Shown here piece by piece: positions 26,634-35,545 of a stretch of DNA of 40,709 nt. The stretch is from Aquirufa sp. Its GTDB lineage: Bacteria; Bacteroidota; Bacteroidia; Cytophagales; Spirosomataceae. Below the pieces are notes generated by a model. It was given only the letters and a program-made list of their open reading frames with translations. It was not told the DNA's origin and ran no database searches. Within the stretch, counting starts at the first letter, position 1, and every line of letters begins with the position of its first letter. Location of the stretch: assembly GCA_030833145.1 (NCBI GenBank), contig JAURHT010000006.1:1-40709 (forward strand). The letters run 5' to 3'. The translations under genes and the position numbers were made by a program.

Positions 26634-28580
26634 GTGAAGTATAGACTAATTGTTCTTCTTGTTTTATGGGGTATTTCGCCCGCTTTTGCACAGACTTTGC
26701 AGTCAGCAGGAGGGGATCGGAATTCCTTCCCTGATCCCATGGCACCCAAGGATCCCAATGCCCCTAAGCCCGTTTCAAATGGAAAGTCTGGGCGTGCGGC
26801 TTTGGACGACTCCACTAAAATGGTGTATGGCCCTCAAACGATGTCTTTTTTTAACGAGGAAGATGTGTTGAATGGAAGAGGAGCGAAAAAATCAGTCGAT
26901 ACGAGTCTGCACCTGTTTCATCGTTATTTATTTCAGGAGAGATCGGGCTTTTTAACGGCTCATTTAGGTAATGAAGGAACAGCGGTTCGGAATATATTTG
27001 TCACTAAACCGGATCAACTAGGGACTCAATTAGGCTACAACGCCTATATGCCCTATGCTTTTGCGACGGACGAAGTGAAGTATTACCAAACGAAATCTCC
27101 CTATTCTGATATCGAATATTATTTAGGTGCGGGTGGCCAAACGCGTCTGAATTTTACGTTTGCACGCAATGTGGATTCACTTTGGAATATGGGTTTTGAG
27201 ATTCAGAGGCAGGTTTCTGATAAATTTTTGACCGATTCGAAATACAAATCAGGGAATCAAACTTTGACAGAGCAATGGGGCGTCTTATTGCAAACCAATT
27301 TCAGAACCCGCAATAACCGGTATCGATTGTTATCCCATTTGAACTATTTTGATCAAGGAATTCAAGACCAGGGAGGATTACAGTTGTTGAATGGCTTAGA
27401 TCCGACTACGGCTTTAAATTACACGGATAACGGAGCATTATTTGCCACATCAGGAGTTCAGTCCAATGATTCTTTTATCAAATTTCATTTTTACCACGAG
27501 TTCATCGGGTTTAAGGGATTGCAATTCTTTCAACGAGTCGATGTAGAAAATAGAACAGCGAAGTTCAAGGACCTTAATTTTGCCACGAATCTGACGAAAT
27601 CGTTTTACCCGAAGAATTATGGCACGCAAACAGATTCTCTTTACAATGAGAATCAATGGCAATCCTATGCTCATCAGACAGGTATAAAAGGAATATTTCG
27701 AGGTTTTACCTATCGAACGTATTTCAAACAGCGCTATTGGGACGTGAATAACCCAATGGCTGGTTTGCAAAAGAACCGCTTGGAAAACTATGTGGGTTTG
27801 TTTTTGCAGCAAAAATTCAATGACAAGATTGACTTTACCGCAGATGGGGAATATTTAGTAGGTTCCGATTACCGCCTGCAGGCCAGCTTTCTATCTCCTT
27901 TCTTTCAAGTAAAAGCGAGTCGTACGTCTGTGAGTCCTTCGATTGCTCAAAATTGGGCCTATAATGCTGCTTTTCGTTGGAATCAATCGTTTGATAATGT
28001 CCTATTTGATGAATTGACTGGGACTTTGGATCTACATTCAAAAAACGTCTATTTCCGTCCAACCGCTACGATTCAACGCATCGCGAATTATGCCTATTTT
28101 GATACCTTGGCCACTGCCAAACAAGTAGCTGATGCGATAGGCGTATTTAGAACAGGGTTTTCGGCAGGAGGGACGTTCAAGCGTTTTGAATGGTCTGCTT
28201 TAGTTTTAGCCAATACCAAGACGGGACCGGATGTGATTCGAATGCCGAGTTTGGTTGCGAATGCGAATCTTGCGCTGAATGTGCAGTACAAGAAATTATT
28301 GTATATGCAGTTTGGAGTCGATGTACAGCATCAATCGGCTTATTATGCAGATGCGTATATGCCCACGATGCAGCAATTCCATCTGCAAGATCGCTACGAA
28401 ATCCCAGCTTTTGTTCAAGCAGATGCCTATGTGACTTTACGTATTAACCGAGTTCGACTTTTCTTTAAAATGCAGAATGTAACGCAAGGATTGTTAAATT
28501 CGAATTACTATACCGCTTACTTACATCCTGCGATGGCACGTTCCTTCGGTTACGGCGTTCGTTGGCTATTATTTGATTAA
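26634..28580 (+). CDS. Putative porin (Porin_10-like outer-membrane beta-barrel)
   Basis: A 648-residue outer-membrane protein. It has a signal peptide (MKYRLIVLLVLWGISPAFAQ), a Pro-rich linker, then FHRYLFQERSGFLTAHLGNEGTA and many barrel strands, with the end FGYGVRWLLFD closing on an aromatic/hydrophobic strand. This matches the family called putative porin in Bacteroidota, thought to sit in the outer membrane, with no known substrate. The start is GTG at 26634: it gives the best signal peptide and no ATG lies nearby in frame. It has its own strong promoter. The next gene begins 23 nt downstream. Confidence 0.85.
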   Translation: MKYRLIVLLVLWGISPAFAQTLQSAGGDRNSFPDPMAPKDPNAPKPVSNGKSGRAALDDSTKMVYGPQTMSFFNEEDVLNGRGAKKSVDTSLHLFHRYLFQERSGFLTAHLGNEGTAVRNIFVTKPDQLGTQLGYNAYMPYAFATDEVKYYQTKSPYSDIEYYLGAGGQTRLNFTFARNVDSLWNMGFEIQRQVSDKFLTDSKYKSGNQTLTEQWGVLLQTNFRTRNNRYRLLSHLNYFDQGIQDQGGLQLLNGLDPTTALNYTDNGALFATSGVQSNDSFIKFHFYHEFIGFKGLQFFQRVDVENRTAKFKDLNFATNLTKSFYPKNYGTQTDSLYNENQWQSYAHQTGIKGIFRGFTYRTYFKQRYWDVNNPMAGLQKNRLENYVGLFLQQKFNDKIDFTADGEYLVGSDYRLQASFLSPFFQVKASRTSVSPSIAQNWAYNAAFRWNQSFDNVLFDELTGTLDLHSKNVYFRPTATIQRIANYAYFDTLATAKQVADAIGVFRTGFSAGGTFKRFEWSALVLANTKTGPDVIRMPSLVANANLALNVQYKKLLYMQFGVDVQHQSAYYADAYMPTMQQFHLQDRYEIPAFVQADAYVTLRINRVRLFFKMQNVTQGLLNSNYYTAYLHPAMARSFGYGVRWLLFD

Positions 28581-28603
28581 AATACAGTAAACCTAGATAA
28601 ATT

Positions 28604-29092
28604 ATGAAATCGATTTCTCGCCGAAATTGGGTGAAAGGAATGGCGCTTGCTACCTTAGGCAGCGTTGTTTTTACAGACCTCAAAGCAGCCAATGCGCCCA
28701 GCATTCAATGGAGCGCTGATCAAGACCAATTATTGCAAGCTTGGATGGGAGTTATCATTCCTGAATCCAGTATTCCTGGGGCCGTTTCCTTAGGCGTTCC
28801 AGCCTATGTGAAAGTGATGCTTCGTGATTGCTATGAGCCTACTACAAGTACAACCTTGATGAAGGTTTTAGCGGCTTTGCCTTCGATTGAGAAGGTTTCT
28901 GAGTCGGAGAAGGAACAATTGTTTTTCCAAATTGAACAGGGTAAACAAGGCTCTGATGCACAGAAAGCCATGGCCACGTTGAAGGGCTTGACGATTCGCG
29001 GTTATATGACCACGGAATACGTGATGGTGAATCATTTGAATTATGTGATGGCACCTGGCTTTTTCAATGGCTGTGAACCTCTTAAAAAATAA
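28604..29092 (+). CDS. Gluconate 2-dehydrogenase subunit 3 family protein, Tat-exported
   Basis: Small partner subunit (162 residues) of a periplasmic GMC-type dehydrogenase. The N-terminus MKSISRRNWVKGMALATLGS is a twin-arginine signal (Arg6-Arg7), so it should be exported folded, likely carrying the flavoprotein along. The body has the family pattern WMGVIIPESSIPGAVSLGVPAYV and ends GYMTTEYVMVNHLNYVMAPG. The gene lies 8 nt ahead of the GMC oxidoreductase gene, which has no signal of its own. The sugar or alcohol substrate is unknown. Confidence 0.88.
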   Translation: MKSISRRNWVKGMALATLGSVVFTDLKAANAPSIQWSADQDQLLQAWMGVIIPESSIPGAVSLGVPAYVKVMLRDCYEPTTSTTLMKVLAALPSIEKVSESEKEQLFFQIEQGKQGSDAQKAMATLKGLTIRGYMTTEYVMVNHLNYVMAPGFFNGCEPLKK

Positions 29093-29100
29093 ATCGAGCG

Positions 29101-30807
29101 ATGAATATTTTAAATAATGCAGAAAAACGCACCTATGGTGCGATTGTGATAGGTTCTGGTATGGCGGGCGGCTGGGCTGCTAAGGAATTTTGTGATAAAG
29201 GAATCAAGACTTTGGTGCTGGAAAGAGGACGCAAAGTGACCCATAATGAAGATTATCCAACGACTTTGTTGAGTCCGTGGGAAATGGAACATAGAGGGCA
29301 ATTAACGAAGCAGGAGATTGATGAAAATCCAATCATTTCTAAATGTTATGCCTTCAGGGAAGACGCGAAGCACTTTTTCGTGAAGGATGCAGAACATCCC
29401 TACATTCAGGATAAGCCATTTGATTGGATCCGTGGCTACCAAACGGGTGGTAAATCACTCCTGTGGGCGCGTCAAACACAGCGTTGGTCTCAATTAGATT
29501 TTGATGGTCCTGCACGCGATGGATTCGCGGTGCCTTGGCCAATAACCTATAAGGAATTAGACCCTTGGTATTCCTATGTAGAGCATTTTGCGGGCATTTC
29601 GGGTAATAAGGATGGTTTGGATTCCTTGCCAGATGGGGATTTTTTACCACCGATGGAATTAACCTGCGTGGAAAAACATTTCCAAAAAGAGATGAAACGT
29701 TTGTATGCAGATCGCCACGTCATCATTGGTCGATGCGCACACTTAACAGAGCCTCGCGATATTCACATTCAACAAGGACGCGGGACGTGTTTGGGACGTA
29801 ATTTATGCCAAAGAGGTTGCCCCTACGGCGGTTATTTCAGCGCTAATTCGTCTACGTTGCCATGGGCTGCGAAGACGGGTAATATGACATTAAGAACGGA
29901 TTCTGTAGTTCATTCGATTATCTATGATGAACAGAAACAAAAAGCCGTAGGAGTTCGTGTCGTAGATGCGCATACGAAAGAAATGGTGGAATATTATGCG
30001 AAGGTGATTTTTGTGACGGCAGCTGCGATTAATACGAATTTGATCTTATTGAATTCGAAATCATCCCGCTTCCCGAATGGTTTAGGAAACGACAGCGGTC
30101 TATTAGGAACGCACGTAGCTTTCCATAATTACCGTGCTTCCTTGTCTGCAGAATACGAAGGATATTTAGATTATAAAACAGCTGGAGGACGGCCTAATTC
30201 AGGATATATTCCTCGATTTAGAAATCTATACAAACAAGAAACGAACTTCTTACGTGGATATGCGGCAGGGATGAGTGGAGGAAGAGGAACGCATGCCGAC
30301 CAAAGTTCGGTAGGTGAAAGCTTAAAGAATTCTTTATTGAATCCGAAATGGTCAAATTGGTACGCTGGATCTCACATGATGGGGGAAACGATTCCAAAGG
30401 AAAGTAATAAAGTGACTTTGGACGCTACGAAAAAAGATGCTTGGGGAATGCCATTGCTTCATATGGACGTGAGCTACGATAATAATGATGATCTGATGGT
30501 CAAAGATTTTATCGATCAATTCACCGAAATGTACGAGAAGGCCGGCTTCAAGAACATCAAAACCCGCGATACACACGCTCCAGCTGGATTAGATATCCAC
30601 GAAATGGGCGGAGTGAGAATGGGATCAGATCCGAAGACGTCACTTTTAAATAAGTGGAATCAAATGCACCACGTCAAGAACGTATTTGTGACGGACGGGG
30701 CTTGTATGACCTCCACTTCTACCCAAAACCCATCGTTGACCTACATGGCCTTCACAGCCCGTGCGGTGGATTTTGCGGTGAAAGAAATGAAAAAAGGAAA
30801 CCTGTAA
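29101..30807 (+). CDS. GMC-family flavin oxidoreductase (gluconate/choline dehydrogenase-like large subunit)
   Basis: FAD enzyme of 568 residues that oxidises a sugar, sugar acid or alcohol. The FAD-binding Rossmann motif is IGSGMAGGWAAKEF (from residue 17), followed by LVLERGRK. The segment GTCLGRNLCQRGCPYGGYF has three Cys, as seen in gluconate dehydrogenase large subunits. The C-terminal GMC signature is HEMGGVRMG and NVFVTDGACMTSTSTQNPSLTY. It pairs with the upstream subunit 3. A cytochrome c subunit, the third member of classic complexes, is not adjacent. The stop overlaps the next start (TAATG). Confidence 0.9.
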   Translation: MNILNNAEKRTYGAIVIGSGMAGGWAAKEFCDKGIKTLVLERGRKVTHNEDYPTTLLSPWEMEHRGQLTKQEIDENPIISKCYAFREDAKHFFVKDAEHPYIQDKPFDWIRGYQTGGKSLLWARQTQRWSQLDFDGPARDGFAVPWPITYKELDPWYSYVEHFAGISGNKDGLDSLPDGDFLPPMELTCVEKHFQKEMKRLYADRHVIIGRCAHLTEPRDIHIQQGRGTCLGRNLCQRGCPYGGYFSANSSTLPWAAKTGNMTLRTDSVVHSIIYDEQKQKAVGVRVVDAHTKEMVEYYAKVIFVTAAAINTNLILLNSKSSRFPNGLGNDSGLLGTHVAFHNYRASLSAEYEGYLDYKTAGGRPNSGYIPRFRNLYKQETNFLRGYAAGMSGGRGTHADQSSVGESLKNSLLNPKWSNWYAGSHMMGETIPKESNKVTLDATKKDAWGMPLLHMDVSYDNNDDLMVKDFIDQFTEMYEKAGFKNIKTRDTHAPAGLDIHEMGGVRMGSDPKTSLLNKWNQMHHVKNVFVTDGACMTSTSTQNPSLTYMAFTARAVDFAVKEMKKGNL

Positions 30808-33629
30808 TGCAGACATTTTTAGGTAAAACGGCTGATCTCCTCTTCCATGCTCACGGTATGGAGGGGCTGAAGGATATTGCCGTCGTGATGCCCTCGCAAC
30901 GGGGTATCCTTTACTTAAAGAAGGAATTAGCGATTAGGGGTGATCGACCGTTTTTGTCTCCCTCTTTCTTTACGATTGAAGAATTTGCGTTGCAAATGAC
31001 AGATTCGGTGTTGGAGGATCCGATTGACTTGTTAATGGAGGCCTATGCCTGTTTTAAGGAGGTCGATTCGAAAGTGGATTTTGATCGTTTTGTCACGTGG
31101 GGGCAGATGATGTTAAAGGATTTCGATACGTTGGATCTGTATTTAGTGGATCCTTCGGCCTTGTTTTCCTTTCTTTCCGAAGCTAAATCGATTGAACGCT
31201 GGGGCCAAGAATATGGTCAAGAACACGCAGATGAGTGGATAACGGCTAATACACAAGCCTATTTCAAATTATATGATTCGCTTTTAGAGGTCTATATTCG
31301 GCTGAAAAGTAGGTTGGAATCGAAGGGAACTACTTATCGTGGGCTCGCTTATCGAAAACTGGTGGAGATGTTAGAGGCGGGTAAATCACTCGGTTTTAAG
31401 CAGATTTATTTTGTGGGATTTAATGCACTCTCTAAATCCGAGGAGACCATCATTCGTTTGCTATTGAGGGAGAATGTGGCTCAGACGCTTTGGGATGCGG
31501 ATGAATATTATGCTAAAAGCAAGCATCACAGAGCAGGTAACTGGCTAAAACACTATTCAGACCCAGGTGATTCTGCCTATTTAGCGCGCGGTCCATTTCA
31601 TTGGATGGGGCGGGATTTGTTAGAAAAGCCAAAAGAGGTCGAGATTGTGGGTTTAGCGAATCCATCGGCTCAGATTTTTGTGGCTTTGGAGCAAATTCGC
31701 GCTTGGCAAACCGAACATGGAGATTTGGAACAAGTGGCCCTCGTGTTAGGGGATGAGAGTCTGTTGGATTCTTTATTACCCTATTTAGGGGAGTTTAAGG
31801 ACCGCTTGAATATCACGATGGGCTATTCGTTGAAGAAGGCTCAAGTGTTTTCACTAATCGAGATGTGGTGGGCTTTGGTACCTTTGGAAAAATACCCTGT
31901 TTCGCAGCTGAAAGCATTGAAAGAGCATCCGCTGATGTCCTCTATTTCATTACCTAAATGGAAAGAGACTGATTTGTATTTGTCCGATGTTCCTGCAGGT
32001 GGAAACCTTTTTATCCCAACCTCTTCGAGTTTTCAGGACTGTTTAAAGTCGCTTATTCGACTGCTGACCGATATTTTATACAAGACAGATAAGGAAGATT
32101 GGGATGCGGAATCGCAGGCTATTTTGCAGGCCTTGACCGTGTTAGACAAGTTAGAAGAAATCGCTCAGGCGAATCCCTTTATTACCGTTAAAAGTGGCCA
32201 GGCGCTTTGTAAGCAGCTTGTGCAACAGCAAAAAATGACCTTTGAAGGGGCGGAGAATCGGTCCTTGCACGTAATGGGGCTGTTGGAAACTCGAACGTTG
32301 GACTTTGACCGGGTGATTGTTTTATCGCTCAATGAAGGTAGTTTACCGGGAACGCGGAAGCGTGAAAGTTTGATACCCGTCGATATTGCAAATATGGCGG
32401 CCTTCTCGCTGCCCACGTTTACCCAAGCGGATGCGGTGACGAGTTATCACTTCTATCGTTTATTGCAGCGGCCTAAGGAGGTAATGCTGGTCTATGTGCA
32501 GAATGATTCGTCCTCAGCAGAAGTAAGTCGATTTATTCGTCAGATTCGCTATGATTGGGCCAAAAAGAATCCACATTTGACCCTATGTGAACCAGTCGTA
32601 AAATTCAGTTCTAACAATGCAAATAATCCGGAAATAACCTTGCGCATTGAGAAAACGCCGGAATTAATCTCAGAAATTAAAGACGTTTTAGCCAGGAGAG
32701 GATTATCACCCTCTTCAGTTGCGATGTTTGCGAGTTGTTCGCTAAAGTATTATTTCTCCCAAATAGTCAATCTGCAACAAGAAAAACAACGCGACGATGA
32801 AATGGGGGCGGATGTATTTGGGACCTGGGTACACAAGGTGCTGGAGTTACTCGATAAACAAATGATCGCTTCAGGTGGTTATGAGGATGGACTTTCCGTG
32901 GCACAAAAGAAGGCCTTACTTGAACCTTTGTTAAAAAAGGCAATGGAAGAGATTAAGGAACGCGAGGGAAATTTTGAAGTAGAGAAAGGCTTTAATTATG
33001 TGTTGCAGGAAGTGGCCAAAACCTTACTGGGAACTTATTTCGATCAATCCGCTGCTTGGTATGAGGAACGAATACAATTGCTAGCGGTAGAGGAAGAAGT
33101 GAATACCGTGGTTTCTGTTCCAGTGGGTACCGAAATGTGGCTTGTTAAGATGAAGGGCCGGATAGATCGATTGGATTTGAAAGGAGGTTCAGTCTTGCGT
33201 ATTGTTGATTATAAGACAGGAAAAGTAGTAAAGAAAGACGTGGACGCCGGAGAAAGTTTAGCCGAAACACTGAGAGAAGAAGAACTGAAAGCCAAACTTT
33301 TTCAGTTGTGGATGTACAAATTTTTAGTGACGAAAGAGTTGCAAAAAACACCAGTGGAGAGAAAGGAATTTCTACAAAGTTTGGAAGCAGATCGCATCAG
33401 CATTCAACCTGGTATTATTTCTTTCCGAAATTTTGACGAAAAGGTTTTGTCTTCGCCACTCGAATTTACGGAAGGAGAGTCAGTCGCTGACTTTATCCAG
33501 GAATCGGAGAAGCTGGTCCAGTATTGGGTAGAGTCGCTCGTTTCTCCAGATAAAGCCTTTGAGAAAACGGTGAATCTAGACCAATGTACCTATTGTGATT
33601 TTACCGCTATTTGCCATCGAAACGTGTAG
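30807..33629 (+). CDS. AddB-like PD-(D/E)XK nuclease with an Fe-S cluster motif
   Basis: A 940-residue protein. The first two thirds look like a degenerate helicase domain (ALVLGDESLLDSLLP, VIVLSLNEGSLPG; no good Walker A). The last third is a RecB-type nuclease: GTWVHKVLE, RIDRLDLKGG, IVDYKTGKV and QLWMYKF. A Cys in FASCSLKYYF together with CTYCDFTAICHR near the C-terminus fits the four-Cys iron-sulfur staple of AddB. By analogy it processes double-strand DNA ends with an AddA-like helicase, which is not in this window. The ATG at 30807 overlaps the preceding stop; a longer frame running back into the GMC gene is rejected. Confidence 0.85.
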   Translation: MQTFLGKTADLLFHAHGMEGLKDIAVVMPSQRGILYLKKELAIRGDRPFLSPSFFTIEEFALQMTDSVLEDPIDLLMEAYACFKEVDSKVDFDRFVTWGQMMLKDFDTLDLYLVDPSALFSFLSEAKSIERWGQEYGQEHADEWITANTQAYFKLYDSLLEVYIRLKSRLESKGTTYRGLAYRKLVEMLEAGKSLGFKQIYFVGFNALSKSEETIIRLLLRENVAQTLWDADEYYAKSKHHRAGNWLKHYSDPGDSAYLARGPFHWMGRDLLEKPKEVEIVGLANPSAQIFVALEQIRAWQTEHGDLEQVALVLGDESLLDSLLPYLGEFKDRLNITMGYSLKKAQVFSLIEMWWALVPLEKYPVSQLKALKEHPLMSSISLPKWKETDLYLSDVPAGGNLFIPTSSSFQDCLKSLIRLLTDILYKTDKEDWDAESQAILQALTVLDKLEEIAQANPFITVKSGQALCKQLVQQQKMTFEGAENRSLHVMGLLETRTLDFDRVIVLSLNEGSLPGTRKRESLIPVDIANMAAFSLPTFTQADAVTSYHFYRLLQRPKEVMLVYVQNDSSSAEVSRFIRQIRYDWAKKNPHLTLCEPVVKFSSNNANNPEITLRIEKTPELISEIKDVLARRGLSPSSVAMFASCSLKYYFSQIVNLQQEKQRDDEMGADVFGTWVHKVLELLDKQMIASGGYEDGLSVAQKKALLEPLLKKAMEEIKEREGNFEVEKGFNYVLQEVAKTLLGTYFDQSAAWYEERIQLLAVEEEVNTVVSVPVGTEMWLVKMKGRIDRLDLKGGSVLRIVDYKTGKVVKKDVDAGESLAETLREEELKAKLFQLWMYKFLVTKELQKTPVERKEFLQSLEADRISIQPGIISFRNFDEKVLSSPLEFTEGESVADFIQESEKLVQYWVESLVSPDKAFEKTVNLDQCTYCDFTAICHRNV

Positions 33630-33645
33630 TTTCGCGAAAATGACG

Positions 33646-33653
33646 TAATTTTG
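33646..33653 (+). promoter_or_regulatory. Candidate -7 box for the SCP2/mnmE pair
   Basis: TAATTTTG, a perfect TAnnTTTG, ending 19 nt before the ATG at 33673. No clear -33 element. Confidence 0.4.
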
Positions 33654-33672
33654 ACCCATAAATTGATATAAC

Positions 33673-33957
33673 ATGACATTTCAAGAAATCAACGAACGTA
33701 TTATTGCCTTAGCTGCTGAAAAAGGTGGCCAAGGTGTCTCATTCAAATTCGCTTTCCCAGGCGGAATCATCGTCGTAGGAGCTGATGGATCAGTTTCAAA
33801 TGAAAACTTAGATTCAGATTGCACCATCTCTACCACAGAGGAAACATTCACTTCAATCTTAAAAGGGGAATTAAATTCCATGATGGCCGTTATGACCGGA
33901 AAAGTGAAAATCTCTGGCGATATGTCTGTCGCGATGAAATTGACGAATTTACTATAA
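33673..33957 (+). CDS. SCP2 sterol-binding-domain protein
   Basis: Single-domain protein of 94 residues with the SCP2 pattern: SFKFAFPGGIIVVGADGSVSN, then DSDCTISTTEETFTSILKGELNSMMAVMTGKVKISGDMSVAMKL. The domain has a hydrophobic tunnel that binds lipids; the ligand in bacteria is usually unknown. It lies 3 nt ahead of mnmE, so the two are likely co-transcribed, though no functional link is evident. No signal peptide. Confidence 0.9.
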   Translation: MTFQEINERIIALAAEKGGQGVSFKFAFPGGIIVVGADGSVSNENLDSDCTISTTEETFTSILKGELNSMMAVMTGKVKISGDMSVAMKLTNLL

Positions 33958-33960
33958 TAC

Positions 33961-35322
33961 ATGAATTTTAGCGACACGATAGTAGCCTTAGCGACACCCG
34001 CAGGGGTAGGAGCGATCGGCGTAATTCGTCTTTCAGGAGATCGAGCGATCGAGATTGTGAATGCCGTTTTTAAGCCCAAAGATCTATCCACCCAAGCTTC
34101 TCATACGATTCATTATGGTCGTATTGAGTCCAATGGTCGTGTCTATGACGAAGTGGTCGCCAGTTTATACATCGCACCCAAATCCTACACAAAGGAAAAT
34201 GTGGTCGAAATATCGTGCCACGGATCCCCTTTCATCCAAGAGAGTATCTTGCAATTGTTTGTAGAACAGGGGGCTCGCTTCGCTCGCCCCGGCGAATTTA
34301 CCCAGCGCGCTTTCCTAAACGGAGCTTTCGACTTAGCCCAAGCCGAAGCCGTAGCTGACGTCATCGCTGCCGATTCTGCAGCTGCCCAAAATGCCGCTTT
34401 GCACCAATTGCGTGGCGGTTTTTCGAAAGAATTAGCCGCTTTACGTGAGGAATTAATCCACTTTGCTTCTCTAATTGAATTGGAATTAGACTTCGGCGAA
34501 GAGGACGTGGAATTCGCGGATCGCAAAGATTTAGAAGCCTTAGTGAATCAATTGTTGACGAATATTCGTCCGTTGGTTTCCAGCTTTAGAGCTGGAAATG
34601 CAGTGAAGAACGGAGTTGCCACTGTCATTGTGGGTAAACCGAATGCAGGTAAATCGACCTTATTAAACGCCTTATTGAACGAGGATCGTGCCATTGTCTC
34701 TGATATCGCAGGAACAACCCGCGATTCCCTCGAGGACGAGTGGACCTTAGGTGGAATCAAATTCCGATTAGTGGATACAGCAGGTTTGCGTGAAACTTCG
34801 GATGTTATTGAAGCGCTAGGAGTGGAGAGAACGCAGGCTTGGGTGAAGAAAGCGCAAGTGGTCATTTATATGTCCGATGCAACGTCTGAAACACCTGATG
34901 GACTCGCGGCCGGCGTGGAAGCCCTCGGTTCACTTGAGATTCCTGTGATTAAGTTGTTGAATAAGGTAGATCAAATCGCTGACCCTTCAGCATTTGTATC
35001 GACCATTCCGGATTTGATTGCTATTTCTGCCAAAAACCGTGCAGGACTCAATGACCTCGAAACCGCCTTGTTAAACGTAGTCGGTTTAGATCAAGTGAGC
35101 ACGAATGGCACTTTAGTGACGAATCTTCGACACTACCAACAACTATTACAAACTCAAGAAACCCTAGAAGGAGTTCTGAACGCCTTAAAAACGGGTTTGA
35201 CAGGCGATCTCATTGCACAAGATCTTCGCTATGCCCTGCATCATTTAGGCGAGATAACGGGACAGATTTCGAATGATGATTTGTTGAAGAATATTTTTGG
35301 GAAGTTTTGTATAGGTAAATAG
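33961..35322 (+). CDS. mnmE: tRNA uridine-5-carboxymethylaminomethyl(34) synthesis GTPase MnmE
   Basis: Potassium-dependent GTPase that, with MnmG, modifies carbon 5 of uridine 34 in several tRNAs. N-terminal tetrahydrofolate-binding domain (DTIVALATPAGVGAIGVIRLSG, GEFTQRAFLNGAFDLAQAEAV), GTPase domain inserted in the helical domain with GKPNAGKS (225-232), SDIAGTTRD, DTAG and NKVD, and the C-terminal catalytic FGKFCIGK with its conserved Cys. Length 453 is normal. The last codons and the TAG stop form one arm of a 10-bp inverted repeat (35315-35337), followed by a heptad array. Confidence 0.97.
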   Translation: MNFSDTIVALATPAGVGAIGVIRLSGDRAIEIVNAVFKPKDLSTQASHTIHYGRIESNGRVYDEVVASLYIAPKSYTKENVVEISCHGSPFIQESILQLFVEQGARFARPGEFTQRAFLNGAFDLAQAEAVADVIAADSAAAQNAALHQLRGGFSKELAALREELIHFASLIELELDFGEEDVEFADRKDLEALVNQLLTNIRPLVSSFRAGNAVKNGVATVIVGKPNAGKSTLLNALLNEDRAIVSDIAGTTRDSLEDEWTLGGIKFRLVDTAGLRETSDVIEALGVERTQAWVKKAQVVIYMSDATSETPDGLAAGVEALGSLEIPVIKLLNKVDQIADPSAFVSTIPDLIAISAKNRAGLNDLETALLNVVGLDQVSTNGTLVTNLRHYQQLLQTQETLEGVLNALKTGLTGDLIAQDLRYALHHLGEITGQISNDDLLKNIFGKFCIGK

Positions 35323-35337
35323 CCGTAGGCTATTTAC
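35315..35337 (+). repeat. Inverted repeat containing the mnmE stop codon
   Basis: Perfect 10-bp arms (GTAAATAGCC / GGCTATTTAC) with loop GTA. The left arm holds most of the Gly codon, the Lys codon and the TAG stop of mnmE. Confidence 0.85.
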
Positions 35338-35338
35338 T

Positions 35339-35370
35339 AAAGCATAAAGCATAATGCACAAAGCATATAG
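35339..35370 (+). repeat. 7-bp tandem repeat array after mnmE
   Basis: Units AAAGCAT, AAAGCAT, AATGCAC, AAAGCAT and a partial ATAG, followed by ATGG (35371-35374). It has the same unit and orientation relative to the gene as at the other convergent ends. Confidence 0.85.
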
Positions 35371-35375
35371 ATGGT

Positions 35376-35390
35376 ATCGCCGCAGGCGAT
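35376..35390. repeat. 15-bp palindrome ATCGCC-GCA-GGCGAT
   Basis: Same 6-bp arms as at 9146 and 38963 with a different 3-nt loop. The following bases (CTATGAAATGTTTTAAATA, 35394-35412) resemble those after the 9146 copy. Confidence 0.85.
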
Positions 35391-35416
35391 GACTCTATGA
35401 AATGTTTTAAATACAT

Positions 35417-35448
35417 AAAAAAAGGGATTGATTTCGATCCCTTTTTTT
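35417..35448. terminator. Bidirectional terminator between mnmE and the MoxR-type gene
   Basis: Stem AAAAAAAGGGAT / ATCCCTTTTTTT, extendable by a G-U and a G-C pair to a loop ATTT, with A and T runs on both sides. Confidence 0.9.
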
Positions 35449-35474
35449 ACAACTTATTAATAGGTAGAAGATTC

Positions 35475-35545
35475 GAGCTATTTTAAATATCTATTAAGAA
35501 AAATATGGCGTAGACCATTTTTCGAATAGATGTTTAAAATAGATC
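35475..35545 (-). repeat. Long inverted repeat containing the stop codon of the MoxR-type gene
   Basis: Arms 35478-35495 and 35525-35542 are complementary at 17 of 18 positions; after one further mismatch two more pairs extend the match to 35475 and 35545. The right arm is the gene's last codons (Asp-Leu-Phe-stop) plus the next bases. The centre, 35500-35521 read on the minus strand, matches the centre of the inverted repeat at 38775 at 19 of 22 positions. Confidence 0.85.

Noticed and set aside
30654..30806. Longer N-terminus for the AddB-like protein reaching back into the GMC gene
   Set aside because: The extension overlaps conserved GMC codons and has no family-like sequence, while the ATG at 30807 gives a TAATG coupled start.
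34269..34289. GC-rich quasi-palindrome inside mnmE around GCTTCGC
   Set aside because: It encodes the conserved GARFARPGEF segment of MnmE and the inner pairs do not match well; coding constraint explains it.
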